In this document: positions 24,201 to 36,934 of the stretch, piece after piece | How the letters are laid out: the number at the start of each line of letters is the position of its first letter | Position numbering within the stretch: position 1 is the first letter of the stretch | Origin: Daucus carota subsp. sativus | Taxonomy: Eukaryota > Streptophyta > Magnoliopsida > Apiales > Apiaceae | Reading direction: 5' to 3' | DNA length: 64,000 bases | Assembly (NCBI RefSeq): GCF_001625215.2 | Contig: NC_030385.2 | Coordinates: forward strand, 2,225,135 to 2,289,134 | Notes under the pieces: generated by a model | Databases searched by the model: none | Seen by the model: the letters and a program-made list of their open reading frames with translations, nothing else | What the model was told of the DNA's origin: nothing | Translations under genes and position numbers: made by a program

Positions 24201-26147
24201 AAAGCATGTTGTAGACTCTAAATTCATTGCAATATATTCTATTTTCTACTGCTAGCAAATCCTTGCGATGATTCTAAACCTAGAATTACAAATTGGATTC
24301 TATTAGGTATGCCAACCACCACCTACAGGGAAAAGTGGACTTCTAAGAGCGGACCACATTCAGGGAGAAAACAATCCCAAGTGAGTTAATCCAGAATCGT
24401 TAATTATGCACACTGTAATTAGCATATCATTTGAGGGTAGAAATGTGTAGCTAACCTGTAACTCTTTAATCCAGAGTGGCAGAGTCTATAGCATATATTA
24501 TCATAGATATGAAACTGTTAATAATATTGTTAGATTTAAGTAATACACTAGTTAGAAATCTAAACTTGAACTTATGTACTGACAGATGTCCTTACATTAT
24601 GTTATAATTATTGGGGTACAAAAGGTTGGGCAATATCAATGTCATTTTCCACCATTTAACTAGTGTTTTTTTCATATACTTATATACAGACATATATAAG
24701 ATAACAATATTATAACACAATGATGAATGTGGCAGCTTTCCTAGAGTCTTGATTGATGGACCATATGGGGCACCAGCGCAAGACTACAAAAAATATGATG
24801 TGGTTCTGCTGGTAGGGTTAGGAATAGGGGCAACACCAATGATCAGCATTGTAAAAGACATAGTGAACAACATGAAAGACATGGAGGAAGATGAAACTGC
24901 CTTAGAGGATGGGACAACAAGTAGTATTGCTAACAACAATCCATTAACAACGGCTAGTTCACCAAATAGCTCGAAAGGAAGATCAGGGTCTGTAAGTGGT
25001 AACCAATTCAAAACAAGGAAGGCTTACTTTTATTGGGTTACTAGGGAACAAGGCTCATTTGACTGGTTCAAAGGGGTTATGAATGAGGTTGCTGAAACTG
25101 ATAAAAATGGAGTAATAGAAATGCATAACTACTGCACTAGTGTCTATGAAGAAGGGGATGCTAGATCAGCTCTCATTACTATGCTTCAGTCAATCAATCA
25201 TGCCAAGAATGGTGTTGATGTTGTGTCCGGCACTCGGGTCAAGTCACACTTCGCAAAGCCTAATTGGCGTAATGTCTACAAACGGATTGCTCTCAACCAT
25301 ACAAACAGCCGAATTGGTAAGTTTCCTCATCTTGAACTTGTTCTAGACTTACACAAAAGTATTCATGTTAATCATTAAGTTTGGTATATTCACTACTCTT
25401 AAGTATCTCAAGTTCATTATCTTAACTAAAGAATACCCATAAACAATATGATTAGTGAAGTGAAGCCTAATCATGGAACACAGAAGAAGGTATATTAAAA
25501 GAACAAGATGGAAATGGCTTTAATTTTCCTGATTTTTTAACATAGAAGACTGTTCTTTTCGCATAGTTTCAGAATCATCCAATGCCTTCTCCATATAAGT
25601 GAAAAACATAATTATAATTATTATTTCTTAGTAACACGATTAGATTAGCAGTGTTATCTTTTGTTTGTAAAGTTCAAATATTTCTCAGCATACCACCAAT
25701 AAATAGGGTGTGCTACAAATTCAAAAAGAAAAGCCAGACTCTGCCATTGTGCTCTACCCATGTAGTAAAGGGACCCATAAAGGACTGCTTTACAACAGGA
25801 ATTAATTAGTGGAGACTGAAGACTAGTGATCTTAGTCAAGAGTACATTATAAAATGCCTAAAGAACTACTACTGATATAAAAGTCAGGTTATATATAATC
25901 ATCTAGAAAGCTTAGTAATTTCATCATTCTATACAAGACTTCGAGCTTTCTGGTTTAGTATTGGTTTTATTGTTATAAGCTTAATGATGAGCTCTTATTT
26001 CCTTCATAATAATTATCTGCCTCTTGTTCATTATCAGGTGTATTTTATTGTGGGGCTCCACCACCTGTGAAAGAGTTGAGACAGCTAGCCGCAGATTTCT
26101 CACACAAGACCTCCACCAAATTTGATTTTCACAAAGAGAACTTCTGA
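21275..26147 (+). CDS. RBOH: Respiratory burst oxidase homologue (NADPH oxidase), RbohD-like, 927 aa
   Basis: Plasma-membrane enzyme that moves electrons from cytosolic NADPH through FAD and two haems to apoplastic oxygen, making superoxide. Exons: 21275-21839, 21915-22077, 22175-22223, 22332-22445, 22538-22963, 23040-23426, 23530-23625, 23709-23824, 24075-24177, 24307-24380, 24736-25316 and 26038-26147; they sum to 928 codons including the stop. N-terminus: a His-rich patch and AFSGPL, the sequence context of a regulatory serine in Arabidopsis RbohD. EF-hands: [12 protein letters not shown] (exon 3) and the LDPDNVGYI region. Six-helix ferric-reductase core with the haem-ligand context [13 protein letters not shown] and [21 protein letters not shown] motif [17 protein letters not shown] motif [17 protein letters not shown]-terminus FDFHKENF. 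A Ser/Asn-rich insert of about 45 residues follows the NADPH motif. The N-terminal text and full length favour the RbohD group. No defects seen. Confidence 0.97.
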
Positions 26148-26149
26148 TT

Positions 26150-27695
26150 AATGTGGAATTAAAGGAGTTGAACACCAAAGTATTAGATTTGGCATGCTCC
26201 CTACCATTAATTTTAGAACACACACTATCCCAGTTCACTGTGCTAGTTGTAAATCGTAAGTTCTTGTTGAAAATAAATAGAAAGCTATGGCAATGCTTGA
26301 CTGAGAGGTGGGATGGTGGACAAAAAGGTGGCCGACATATTTCTATATTCAATCGGAAGGGACCAGTTATCATACTTATATCTGAGATGGTATCAGCATA
26401 AGAAATAACAGAGGTCTATCATTGCTGCAATATAGGCAGCGGTCCATGGTATTTGTCGTCTTTGTGTTCCCTCGTTTCAGATATAGGTAGATAGATAGTT
26501 ATAAGATATAGATAGTAGATAATCAACTGAATTGTTGTTTTTGGTTGGAATAAATGATATATTGATATAAGGTAAAGAAATATTGTAAAGAAAATTGAAG
26601 GTCGAGGAGAAATTTGAAAAGAAGAGTGAGAATTGCAAAAATGAGCATTGATCTCAAATTTTATTGGGATCAAACTCTAGTTTTAATTAATTATTTAATT
26701 TGTTTTATTTTAGTGATTTTTATTCATGTCTCTATTCAAATATTATCATAATTGATTCCTTCCGACCAAATTTTGCTACTGAGTTTTTCCTCAGATGTAG
26801 AAATAAGGGTTCAGTGTTTTATAAAATTCATCCACCTCTATAAGTTGAGCAACTGAGAATAATCTTATAACAGACTTGTGAGAATAATCTTATAACAGAA
26901 TTTACATCATGACATTCAAGATGACATACATGCATCCGTGTATGGATGAATAGCCAACAAATCTCCTTGTATTAAGATCTTAATCTCTCCAGGATAGAGG
27001 TCCTAACAAAAAAGGAAAATCATGTACTTAATTCATCAGAGTTAATTGTACAGCTATCTACGTTAGGTATTAGGTACCGTACCGGTCCTACTTTATTGGA
27101 TCCCAAATTAGCAGACCCTTGGGCCAGTGCACCAGAAAGTTGAAGATGCTTTAACCATTTATCTGCCTCCTAAGTCCTATCAATTTTTTTTTTTATCTAT
27201 AGACCTTAAGTCGAACTGACCAACCCCTGTAAAGTGTAAACCTCTGAATCTACATAAAAATTTCTATATATAGCCGGAGTAAACCTAATGCTAGATTCTA
27301 TGATAACCTATGAGTTCAAAAATTACCAACTTTGAATATTCCATCCAAGCACCGTGGAATATGTATGAACTGGTTCATGAAAAAGTAAGTGAGTAAAAAG
27401 GCTGCAGATTTAAGTTGATTCTTTATCCTGATTGGGTATATACATGTCCCTTAAATTTCTAAATGCTTAGAATCCAGGCAGAGTGCTAGGTTCTTGCCAT
27501 TTGAAAGACCAGTTTCTAAGAAGGTAGCACCCACAGCATGTAAACGGTCTGATACAAGTAAAAGCACAAATGCGCAAACAAAATGTACAAGTGGCAGAAG
27601 AGGCACAAAAGGAAAATAAAGAGTAAGAAACAAAAACCTTATGTGCCATTTCTCTGTGGTAACTCTGGTCTGCAGGAAACACTCACAGCATCCTT
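26150..27695. other. Spacer between the Rboh and M1AP-like 3' ends
   Basis: The two genes converge here. A TAGATAGA-type microsatellite lies near 26485-26525. A duplicated GAGAATAATCTTATAACAGA lies near 26855-26900. No gene was recognised. Confidence 0.45.
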
Positions 27696-27698
27696 TTC

Positions 27699-30600
27699 TT
27701 ATCTTAGTTTCCTTTTCAGCCTCTGGAAATTGGGTTTCATTGGCTGGCTGGACTGGCTTCCTACCGTGCCCTGATCTGCAGCATTAGCAGGTCCAAATGG
27801 AATGAGAGGTTTTTTTATCAGCACACATTCTTCTGTAATGACACCACTTGTAATTTTAGGTGAAGCTAGTTTTTTCCTCATTTGTCTTGGTACCTCCAGC
27901 CTTTCTAGTATTCTTGAAGTTTTTTCATCCAGATGTCTACTACCAATCTCTGGTAATGAAAAAACAGCTTGGTCAAACTTAGGCTTCGCAATGCAAGTGG
28001 GAGACTGTCTCCTAGGGACCTCATTAACAATCAACTGTTCCCACTCTTCTGCAATGCGTGCGGTCGTACTGTCTTCTCCAGGTTTAGGATCCTGCTCTGT
28101 TACTTCCTCTTCTATAGGTACAATGTCAGAAGCTAGCTTTAGTGGTTTGGTCTCTTTTACAAAATTTATCTCTGGGCTTCCATTCCCAAGTAGCTGTTCC
28201 CACTCCATAGCAACATGCTCAGGATTTCCATCTTTTTCGGATTTTGACTCTAATTGTGGTAGTTCCTCTCCTATGGTTACAAAATTGGCAGCTTGCTTTA
28301 GTAACACAATCTCTTCTGGAAAACTTTGCCGGGTAGAGATGGATTCATGGCTCTTGTCCTTCAATTTTTGAGGTAATGAGCTGGAATGTATATCGATATT
28401 AATGAACATTACCCAAAAAGGTTTTGAAGTTAATAATATGTATAGCTAAATCACACAAAGATGTTAAGCCTATATGACTAATTTCAGATATACTATAACA
28501 TTATTTAGGTAATATCCACGATAATACAGTGATCTGTAATGATAAACCAACTCCAGATCAAGCTTACAAGGATAGCAACGGATCACATATAATGAAACAA
28601 CTCCCCACCCCCACTCCCATTATCTAGTGTGCAAGATCAATCTTAATTTTATCAAAGTCAACTTTACAAATTTCGATTATAAAACCATAGGAATCAATTA
28701 ACTTTTATGCAGACATGCTACAAAACATTCGACTTCCACAGCAATCCAGAAACCATAGTAAATATGTGTCTTGGTACAAAGAAATTTTCCAGTAATTCTA
28801 AATTGCATGCTTTTGAAAAGGTCTTGCATCATACATATTTTCATCTTAAACCACAAGGTCAGAAGGATATTTACCCGAATTGTAGACTTTCCTTTACAAG
28901 CACATTCAGTTTTTGATGGAATCCCCTCTCATGCAGGACAGGATTGTAATCTCTTGCTTCCATCTGTAAACAGCAAGCAGACATGAAAACTCCTTTTCTT
29001 TTGTGTGTGAAAATAAGGATTTTAGATGTTAATATATCAGCTCCATATTTAATTTGTAGGTAGTCAAGCATCTATGTTTTATCACGAAAACAATCCCCTA
29101 GACATCAAATGATTAAAATCTGTGCAGTTCACCAAAAGTTCTAATAGTCAGCCTCCTAAACCTGCTGCCGACTTCTTTATAAATTGCATATCCTTTCATC
29201 AGGTTACGAATGTATTTGCTTTCTATTACAAGTTACTCAATCGTACTGGCTGTAGCTTCCGAAATTAGCTTAATAAGTAAATGTGTATATACACTCTTAC
29301 CAACCTTTAGAAGGATGTTTACGCCAATCATATTCACATTAGTATTAGTGAATAAAAAAAAATGAAATATGTAGATGTATATGCTTACTAAACAAACAAA
29401 AGAAAGGAAATTATACCTTGAGTAAAGAGGTTCGTACAGAGGTTTCAATCTCTTTTGCCGTTGAAGAAGTAATTAACTGATGGACATCAAGGATAGGCAC
29501 GATTTCCTCTGATCCTGCCAGCCGCTGCAAGCATTGAGGGATTTAGATTATATTCAAAAGGCAGCCTGAATATTTAAAATATACATCTAAAAACTTTAAT
29601 TAAAAAACAATATTCTTATATAGTAATGATCATTTATTGTGTTTTAATAAAAATTTAAAAAAAATAAATGATAACCTTACATAAGTTATGTGGGTAGATT
29701 TTCACATAAATCTTTTGAAGATTTTAAGTGTAATGAGACTCAGAAATGCAGATAGTATTACCCTGAGAAGCATTAGTCCTTTGTCTGAAGGTAACAATAT
29801 ATAATAGCACTGGAAGGAAGTCTGCTTCAGCGTTTCTATATTACAATTTGAAGAGCAAACCAGACCCTGGTCCAGAGAATGCAGAACACTACAAAGTCCT
29901 CCGAAAACTGCCAATGCATAGAGAAAGCAGTAAGTGTTGATAACAGTTGATTTGATAAAAAGCAAGTAGACAATAAACTAAACAATTTAACGGACTCCTA
30001 TTTCCAGATGAGAGTCCAAAAGTCTGTATGGGTTTACGGATTTGGAATAGTGGATTCTTATTTGGAAGGGAGGGAGTAAGTTAATGTCAATGTAAGTCTT
30101 CTTGTTTGACTCGAAGAATAAATCTGTCAGCTCCAGCTTTTTACGTACCTTGAGCATTTAACTCTGACTTGTCAAAATCCTCAGACTCTGGACAACTTGA
30201 TGGAGTTACAACATAGGAAGGCCCAAAAATAACACCTGTTTGAGTAAGTCAGTAAACATTCTAGAGGTGATGCCAAAAGTCACTTTGACAAGAAGGAATT
30301 AACTAAGAAAGAAATAGGACAAATAATATTGACCTGCTTCTTTTGCACATTCTTATTAAAGCGCCATTCTAAATCCAAAATATATATTAAAGTTACCGAC
30401 TACTCAAAAAGGATAATTTTGCTGCAACAAAAGGACATGGAGGCCATGGAACACAATATAATAGAAACACCTAAAGTAATGGGAGTACAGAACAACTAGA
30501 CAACACTACAATGCTCAATACAAGGTGGAGTCTTTACAGTTATATGAAAACTTTGCTCATTTTATGATTAAAGTTCAAGCTTTAGGTTTACCTTCACTTA

Positions 30601-33357
30601 GAGATCCTAAATTAGTTCTCTCAATAACCTTGAAATCAACAGGTGAAGAAACTTGCTGGAGCTTCAAACAGCACCAGAAAGAGGGCATAAACAGGACTGT
30701 TTGTTCTCCAACCTTTACAGAATTGTCAAATATATCCGAGAGTTCAAGATCATTGCATGTGATTGGGCAAGACCTCTTCTTTCCATGTTCATGTATATCC
30801 AGTAATGGCATGCCATGACACCTGCATGTCTTTTTTATGGTATAGTACAAAAGTTACACTGTGTTTTGTGTAACTTTTGAATATGTAACTTACAAGTAAA
30901 TAATGTTGCGAAACTGAAAGAGAATTTCATGCTTAAAATCATAATTTGCTGACAACTTAATTTCTGAATGCAAGCACCAACTGGTGAATAAGATTAACAG
31001 GTTATATTTCATTGGCGATGTTACAGAATTCAAGTTTCAATTTGGAAAATAGCAGTTGATGTCGCCCCATCTAACACACGATAAAACGTGTGTATCCAAT
31101 GCCGTTGTACCTGTTAACGATGGCCTGAACTAAAGATCTCCACAACTGGTAATGATTTTTAACCACTCACTAAACTGGGAATAATTGTATAGTTGTATGT
31201 TAAATAAATGCCAGAGTGTCACCAAAAATCTGATGCCAAAGTCATTTAATCGCAGGTAATATGTATTAAACTATAAAGGTCTACAGATAATTCATTGGCT
31301 ATTTTTCCATATGTTATCATTATACTTCCGTTTCCATAGGGAATAAGAAGGTCCACTAAACACAAGATACACAATGATGAAAGTTATGTCAAACAATGTA
31401 GATCGGTTAAACATCGATCATCACTTGGCCAAAAAAGTAACTTAATATGCACTATCAAATATTTGGCCAGACAAGAAACTTTTACCTGACAGGGTGTGAA
31501 TCCATCAATCATGGGACTGTAGGATGAGCAGAGGTTGCAATATATCTGCTTCAGAGAGCCTACAAGATCTCTCTTGAACATGAATTGAGCTTGTAGTTGT
31601 TCCTCCATGTCATCCTTCAAGTCTTGCAGCCATTGTTTAACCAGTATGCGAAACACATTTCCATCTACAAAATGATATTTCCTAATAAGTAACATATAAT
31701 TAGTACAGTTTAGTGTTGTGTGCCCTATAAGGATATTTTGCATATCAATATATCATACTACTTGACGTCTGAATCTAGATCAAATATTTTGTCAATGTTT
31801 AGCATTTATGGTCTACTTTGCCAGGTTGTCAATGAATGTTCCTTGCAAGATTCAGAGAGACCGACAATTTCTTACGTGACATGTAAAGGTTAATTGTTTA
31901 TATTTTGAAGCTCGCCGGAGTTCATTAACGTCAGTCATACAAGATTTAACCATTACAAGTCTTTTTAGTTGCCTTCTGACCAATAGTAGCTTCCCAAATC
32001 ATGTCAAATTACTAAACTCCAAATACAAAGTGTCAAACCTGGAAAAAATGCTCGGAATGAGCAGTTCTCAAGTTCAGTGATTTGCTTATCAAATTTGTTG
32101 ATAGTTTCAGGTAGATCACTGAGATGACTTGATTTTTGCTCAAGCAAAACAAACTCCACTGAGACACATTTATCTGCTGCATCCTACGATATAAACCATG
32201 ACTATATGAAGACACATAATTTGTATTGCAGAGAAGCCACTAATACATTAACCAGAACAAATGAAAGATATTGGTGACAAATGCCTCACCATAAGTGCCT
32301 CTTTAGTAACGGAGTCTAAATTTTGTACAAAATTCGAGCCAATCAGAATGACTTTTCTGGTAATATCTTTGTCGTCACCTTTCCATGAGTATAATGCTTT
32401 ATCACTCAGAATGCTTGAGAGTTTCAAATCTGGCGGCAAACCAGGAAAAAGAAAAAGTAAAACAAAAGTTTTTGCAATCGCAAAGCATTTAATACACACA
32501 ATAACCAAATGAAGTTTCACACTTGTGTGATATAACATTGCTTAAACTATTGTCAGTAGTGGAATTGGGGAGGGGCTGAGGGGGTCGGGTACTCAGACAC
32601 ATACTTAAGAATCTTCTGTAGTATTAGATAGTTGTAAGAATGAGCCACTAGTTAACTCTTCTCCTCCAACTTTACAAGTAATGCAGTTTTGTTATATTAT
32701 GCATCTGGTCTAGATTTAAATTTGATTTTGAACAGTACACTATTAATAACAAAAGGGAAGGGGGGGGGGGGGGGGGACTAGCATTAGATAACTGAGCAAA
32801 CATCAGATCCACTGCAATTAATTTTACCATCACAAGAGACATCATTGGAACTGCTGTATGTGGGCAAGAAGACATCAGAAGGCAGATTAGTGACAGCATG
32901 GTGGAAATCACGGAGACTGAATTCTCCTCTGGGAATATATGCAACCTTCAGCTGTTTGAAAAATCATTAAATCAATTGCTTAATATTGTACACAAAATAA
33001 CCTCCTTTTAAGAAATATAAATTCACAGTCATAGTACTGTTGCAGTCTTGTATTAGGTAAGTATTATATTCATAAATAATCATTAGACTTGGTGAATTTA
33101 TCATACAAAAACATACACAATACATAGAAGTTTGAACTTGCTCCGAGAGATATGCAGACGCATATGTAGAACCCCAAGCATACGAACCAGAAGAGTGAGA
33201 TCAATACAGAAAAGTCGATAATATATACCTCCCTCGAGCTAGAAATTCGATTGTTGATGATATAACAAAGTCCGAATCGATTAGGAAGAGGCTTTGAATG
33301 AGGTCTTTCACCAATTGAAGACGAGATGGCGTAGAAATTCGCCAATTGCAATAATGC
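27699..33357 (-). CDS. M1AP-like protein (vWA-like fold), 5' exon not found
   Basis: Eleven exons: 33229-33357, 32828-32951, 32290-32429, 32039-32183, 31486-31664, 30592-30829, 30149-30235, 29762-29907, 29417-29524, 28875-28963 and 27699-28380. They join without frame breaks to 688 residues plus stop. Segments match, in order, remembered features of animal M1AP (meiosis 1-associated protein): a strand-helix start (NRFGLCYIIN), KVILIGSNFVQNLDSVTKEA as in a vWA fold, a KQWLQDL helix, a Cys pattern PCQTCRCHG then SCPIT, GPSYVVTPSSC, FGGLCSVLHSL, CYYILLPSDKGLMLL, and RDYNPVLHERGF. The C-terminal exon adds about 227 residues with two EWEQL repeats (MEWEQLLGN, EEWEQLIVN), longer than the animal protein. 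Animal M1AP works with the SHOC1-TEX11-SPO16 meiotic recombination complex; a similar plant role is inferred. The first beta strand expected upstream was not found. Confidence 0.72.
32755..32777. repeat. Poly-G tract
   Basis: An uninterrupted run of about 18 G lies in an intron of the M1AP-like gene, where it reads as poly-C on the coding strand. Its length may be unreliable. Confidence 0.8.
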
Positions 33358-33899
33358 CTGAAACAAAAACACACAAACAAAATGAATCAGTTGTTCAACG
33401 TCAACATAATCACAAAGAATTACATATGTGACTCATAATTACACCTACTGAAATGTAAATATAACTACAATTACAGATATGACCTAGAATTCTGTTATCT
33501 CTTTATATTATAGTGTCTGAAGCGTGAATGCTACAGTGACGCAATGCCTATTAATTTCCCCCCAAAGTTCGGCGTATTTACAGCCTTGCCACCGCCTACC
33601 CCAGCTTGCCTTTGACAGTCCCAGCAGTTGACACGTCTGTGCTTCTCACCCACGTGCTTCATTACACACTCCTGCACTGCTTTATACTTACTTCATTTAT
33701 ATTAAATTAACTAAATTAACTAAATATCTCTTCATTCAAACTTATGCAGGAAGCTTGCTTGCTACTCTTCTTTGAACCGAAGAGCATAACAATAGCATAC
33801 CTAATACAAATTTGAATATTCATCCCCGACCATTGCTTTTTCGCCAAAACAAAGCAAGCTTCTTTCCGTGAAAAGATCAGCTTCGAGTGTCATCAAGCT

Positions 33900-34257
33900 A
33901 TGAACCAGGTACTTCCATTGTTTCTTATTTGTCTTCGATACTTCGTCTTCGTTTTATGTTATTTTAAAGTTTGATTTTATAATGTTTCAGGAAAATGATG
34001 ATCCAAATGACCAGTCATGGCGTTTATTCACTTCCGAGGACATGATAGATGGTATCGCAATTTTTCTGTTTTATTTTTTTTTAAAAAAAGGTCTCAAGAT
34101 TCACAGCTTCTTACGATTGTTTCCTCTTGCAGGTTATAAAGCGCTGAAAAGACGGAAAAAAGGCACGAAGATGAACAAGGATGGTAGACGATTTTCGAAC
34201 AATCAAACGCATGCACCCCCCACTTCCTCTACTAGAGAATCGTGTACAAACAAATAA
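33900..34257 (+). CDS. Small three-exon gene, 64 aa, unknown function
   Basis: Exons 33900-33908, 33991-34051 and 34133-34257 join cleanly by GT-AG sites. The first holds only MNQ. The product is an acidic N-terminus (NQENDDPNDQSWRLFTSEDM), then a basic stretch (KALKRRKKGTKMNKDGRRF) and a Ser/Thr/Pro-rich tail. No signal peptide or membrane segment. The basic stretch could be a nuclear localisation signal. It lies head-to-head with the M1AP-like gene with only about 0.5 kb between, so they may share a promoter. I do not recognise the family. Support is the splice sites and phase only. Confidence 0.45.
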
Positions 34258-34259
34258 AA

Positions 34260-34738
34260 TGCTTAGTCTATGTATTTTGGAATTTTGAATATCGACTGTG
34301 TTATGAATTTTAATTTGTGTTATGAACCTATGTGTTATTAATTTATGAATATTAGTTTGTGATTGTGATATTAGTTTGTGTTCTTTTGTTTAGTTTCTAC
34401 ATTGATATGTTCTTACTTACTAATCACAGCTAATAGCACGATTAAAGAAATAAACAATCCTGGAAGCTACTTTGATGAGAACAATCGGAACTCTCCCCAC
34501 TCTGTTTTGACAAACCTTTTTCAATACAGAGATTTTACCTGCTTGATGTCTCCTAGTAACGGAGGTGACAAACTGCAGAGATCCAGCACGAAGCACAGCA
34601 TCACCATTGTTCGCCTCTCTTTCCCTCCCTCGCCCTCTCTATCCCTGAATATGTGGATTTGTTTTTGGCGCGCTCCTGTATTTCAGCACTGTCGAAATGA
34701 CAAATTATCTAATTTTATAATTTGAATATTTGAATATA
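34260..34738. other. Spacer without gene
   Basis: An open frame at 34378-34725 has no recognisable protein character. Nothing else was seen. Confidence 0.35.
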
Positions 34739-34739
34739 A

Positions 34740-35912
34740 CCCCGGACCGGGTGAACCGAGTGAGAAAAGGCCCTCGGGGGCACAATTTCAATACATAATG
34801 CCCTAAACGGCACTGTCCAGAAAAAAGGCCCCCACTAGCACTTCAAAACACATGTTGAAGTAACGTTTTATAATTTTTCAAAACGGCACACGCATACACG
34901 TTTTGCCATTTACTGAATAAGTATCAACGTGACTTACAGTCACGTTTACCACCTTCAAACGTGATACAAAGTCACGTTTCACTGATTAATTTATAAAAAA
35001 AAATCTTGAAATTAACTGTTGTTAACATTTCAGAATTCACTTTTAGGTTTTAGAATGATTTATTTATACTTGAAATTAATTCGTACTGTATATTAAATTG
35101 GTCGACGGTTAGGGTTTAGGATTGAGGGTGTAGGGCCGTTAGGCCCTACTTCCTCGAGCCTAAACCCTAATTAATGCGAGGCTGAAGGGCCGAAGGCCCT
35201 GAAGCTGAGAAACCGGCGGAATAAATAAATTTACAATCGTTAACATTTAGGGTTTATGTTTGGGTTGCAGAATGATTAATTCGTACTGTATATCAAATTG
35301 GCTGACGGTTAGGGTTTATGATAGAGGGTGTAGGGCCGGTAGGCCCTACTCCCTTGAGCCTAAACCCTAATTAATGCGAGGCTGAAGGGCCGAAGGCCCT
35401 GAAGCCGAGAAACCGGCGGAATAAATAAATTTACAATCGTTAACATTTAGGGTTTAGGTTTGGGTTGTAGAATGATTAATTCGTACTGTATATTAAATTG
35501 GCCGACGATTAGGGTTTAGGACCAAATTAAAAAGATTAAACTTAAAAATATAAATTAATAGTTTTTAATATTTTAGGGTTAATATTTGGGTTTTAGAATG
35601 ATTTATTTATGATTGAAATTAAACAAATTAAAAAAAAATACTCAAAACGTGGGACGAACCCACGTTTTGAGTCTGCAACAAAGTGAGAACGTGATTATAA
35701 CTCACGTTTTATATGTAAAAACGTGATTTTAACTCACGTTTGACAGGCCCAGCCCATTTGAGCAGTGAAAACGTGAAGCGCGTTTTGAGCAAAACGTTTG
35801 TTTAAATAACGTTTTGAAGTGACACTCATACCATTATTTTATATCGTGCCATTCAGGACCATCTGGTCAGAAAAGATGACTTACAGGGCCGTCACCCGAA
35901 CCGAGTTTAGTT
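34740..35912. mobile_element. Repeat element with a 200-bp tandem core
   Basis: The outer parts are loosely inverted (GACCGGGTGAACCGAG near the left, GTCACCCGAACCGAG near the right) and rich in AACGTGA/TCACGTT pairs. The core holds a unit of exactly 200 bases starting at 35080 and 35280 and, partially, at 35480 (each from TTCGTACTGTATAT). Each unit carries TTAGGGTTTA, TAAACCCTAA and two GGGCC palindromes. No coding capacity. Confidence 0.6.
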
Positions 35913-36109
35913 GGGTGACTACGAGCAGCTGAGTTTAGTCGGTGCCCATCAACATGGTGCACCTCTTAGTAGATGTGATATTTGACATATTATACGAGCC
36001 GATTCGTGATTTATTATACAAACATATAATTTTTAGTTTAAAATCAGAAATGACTTAAAAGTCGGAATTTAAACTCAGACAAACAGACTCTAGGAGTATG
36101 TTCGTACAC

Positions 36110-36430
36110 ACGCTTGAAACCGGGGCTTAAAGCTTTTTGTCGAAATTGTTTGTTTAGGTTAAAGTCGGAAATTGATTGAAAGTTAAAAATTAACTTAAAT
36201 TAAAAGGTATTTTTGAGATATTTTTTGAATGATTTTATTTTTCAGTAATTTTTTTGATAAAAATTAATCATGTCATGAATTACTCATAAATTATTTTTAT
36301 TTTTCTGTTATGTTTTAGATAACTCATAAGTCATTAATAAGTCAAAATTATCAAAACAAACAATTTAAACTCTCACCTTATTATATTAAGTCGTAAGTCA
36401 CAATTTTAAACTCACTCTAACACCTTATTC
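36110..36430. mobile_element. MITE-like element, family A, copy 2
   Basis: It matches the 13010-13352 element in order and text: AAAGTCGGAAATTGATTGAA near the left, AACTCATAAGTCATTAATAA near the right, and the TGATAAAAATTAATCAT-like centre. Confidence 0.5.
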
Positions 36431-36756
36431 TCTCTGTTCTAAGTATATCGAAGTGTATCCATACCCGCTGTATAGTTAACCGAATTATAGTAATACATAT
36501 AATATTAATATCATTATTGTATTTTAAAATATCGAAGAATTATAATGATAAATAATCTTTTATACTAAGTCAATTTTTATAAAATAAATTAAATGAATCA
36601 GATATCTAATTCGAGATCGTGATGTGAAAATCCATTAACCTATAAGAAAGCCGAGATACTAATGTGATCCGAATCCGATGAAATAAATAAATATTAGGTC
36701 TATCCGAGCTGAAACCGTATTTCAGTTAATCACTTCTATGAATGAAACATCGGTTT

Positions 36757-36930
36757 TACTATCGCCACCTCCACAGATTTCGGCAAAAAAGTGCTCTCTG
36801 CTAGAAAATTCGGTGATTTTTCATAACATATATCAGTGATTCTTACTACTGCCGCCTCCACAGATTTCAGCAAAAAAAGTGCTCTCTGCTAGAAAAATCG
36901 GTGATTTTTCATAACATATATTAGTGATTC
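36757..36930. repeat. Tandem duplication of about 86 bases
   Basis: Two adjacent copies share GCC-CCTCCACAGATTTC, AAGTGCTCTCTGCTAGAAAA and GGTGATTTTTCATAACATAT. Few differences separate them. Confidence 0.85.
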
Positions 36931-36934
36931 TTAT

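Noticed and set aside
30149..30235. Apparent one-base deletion in a short exon of the M1AP-like gene
   Set aside because: Recounting the bases gave 87 nucleotides, which keeps the frame.
32672..32944. Open frame with a poly-proline stretch
   Set aside because: It comes from the G homopolymer read in a frame that disagrees with the exon at 32828-32951.
27699..33357. MTOPVIB (topoisomerase VI B-like) as identity of the minus-strand gene
   Set aside because: No GHKL ATPase motif is present, and the ordered motifs fit M1AP better.
33531..33661. Minus-strand frame MKHVGEKHRRVNCWDCQRQA as first exon of the M1AP-like gene
   Set aside because: A phase-0 donor exists, but the peptide lacks the expected beta strand and there is no other support.
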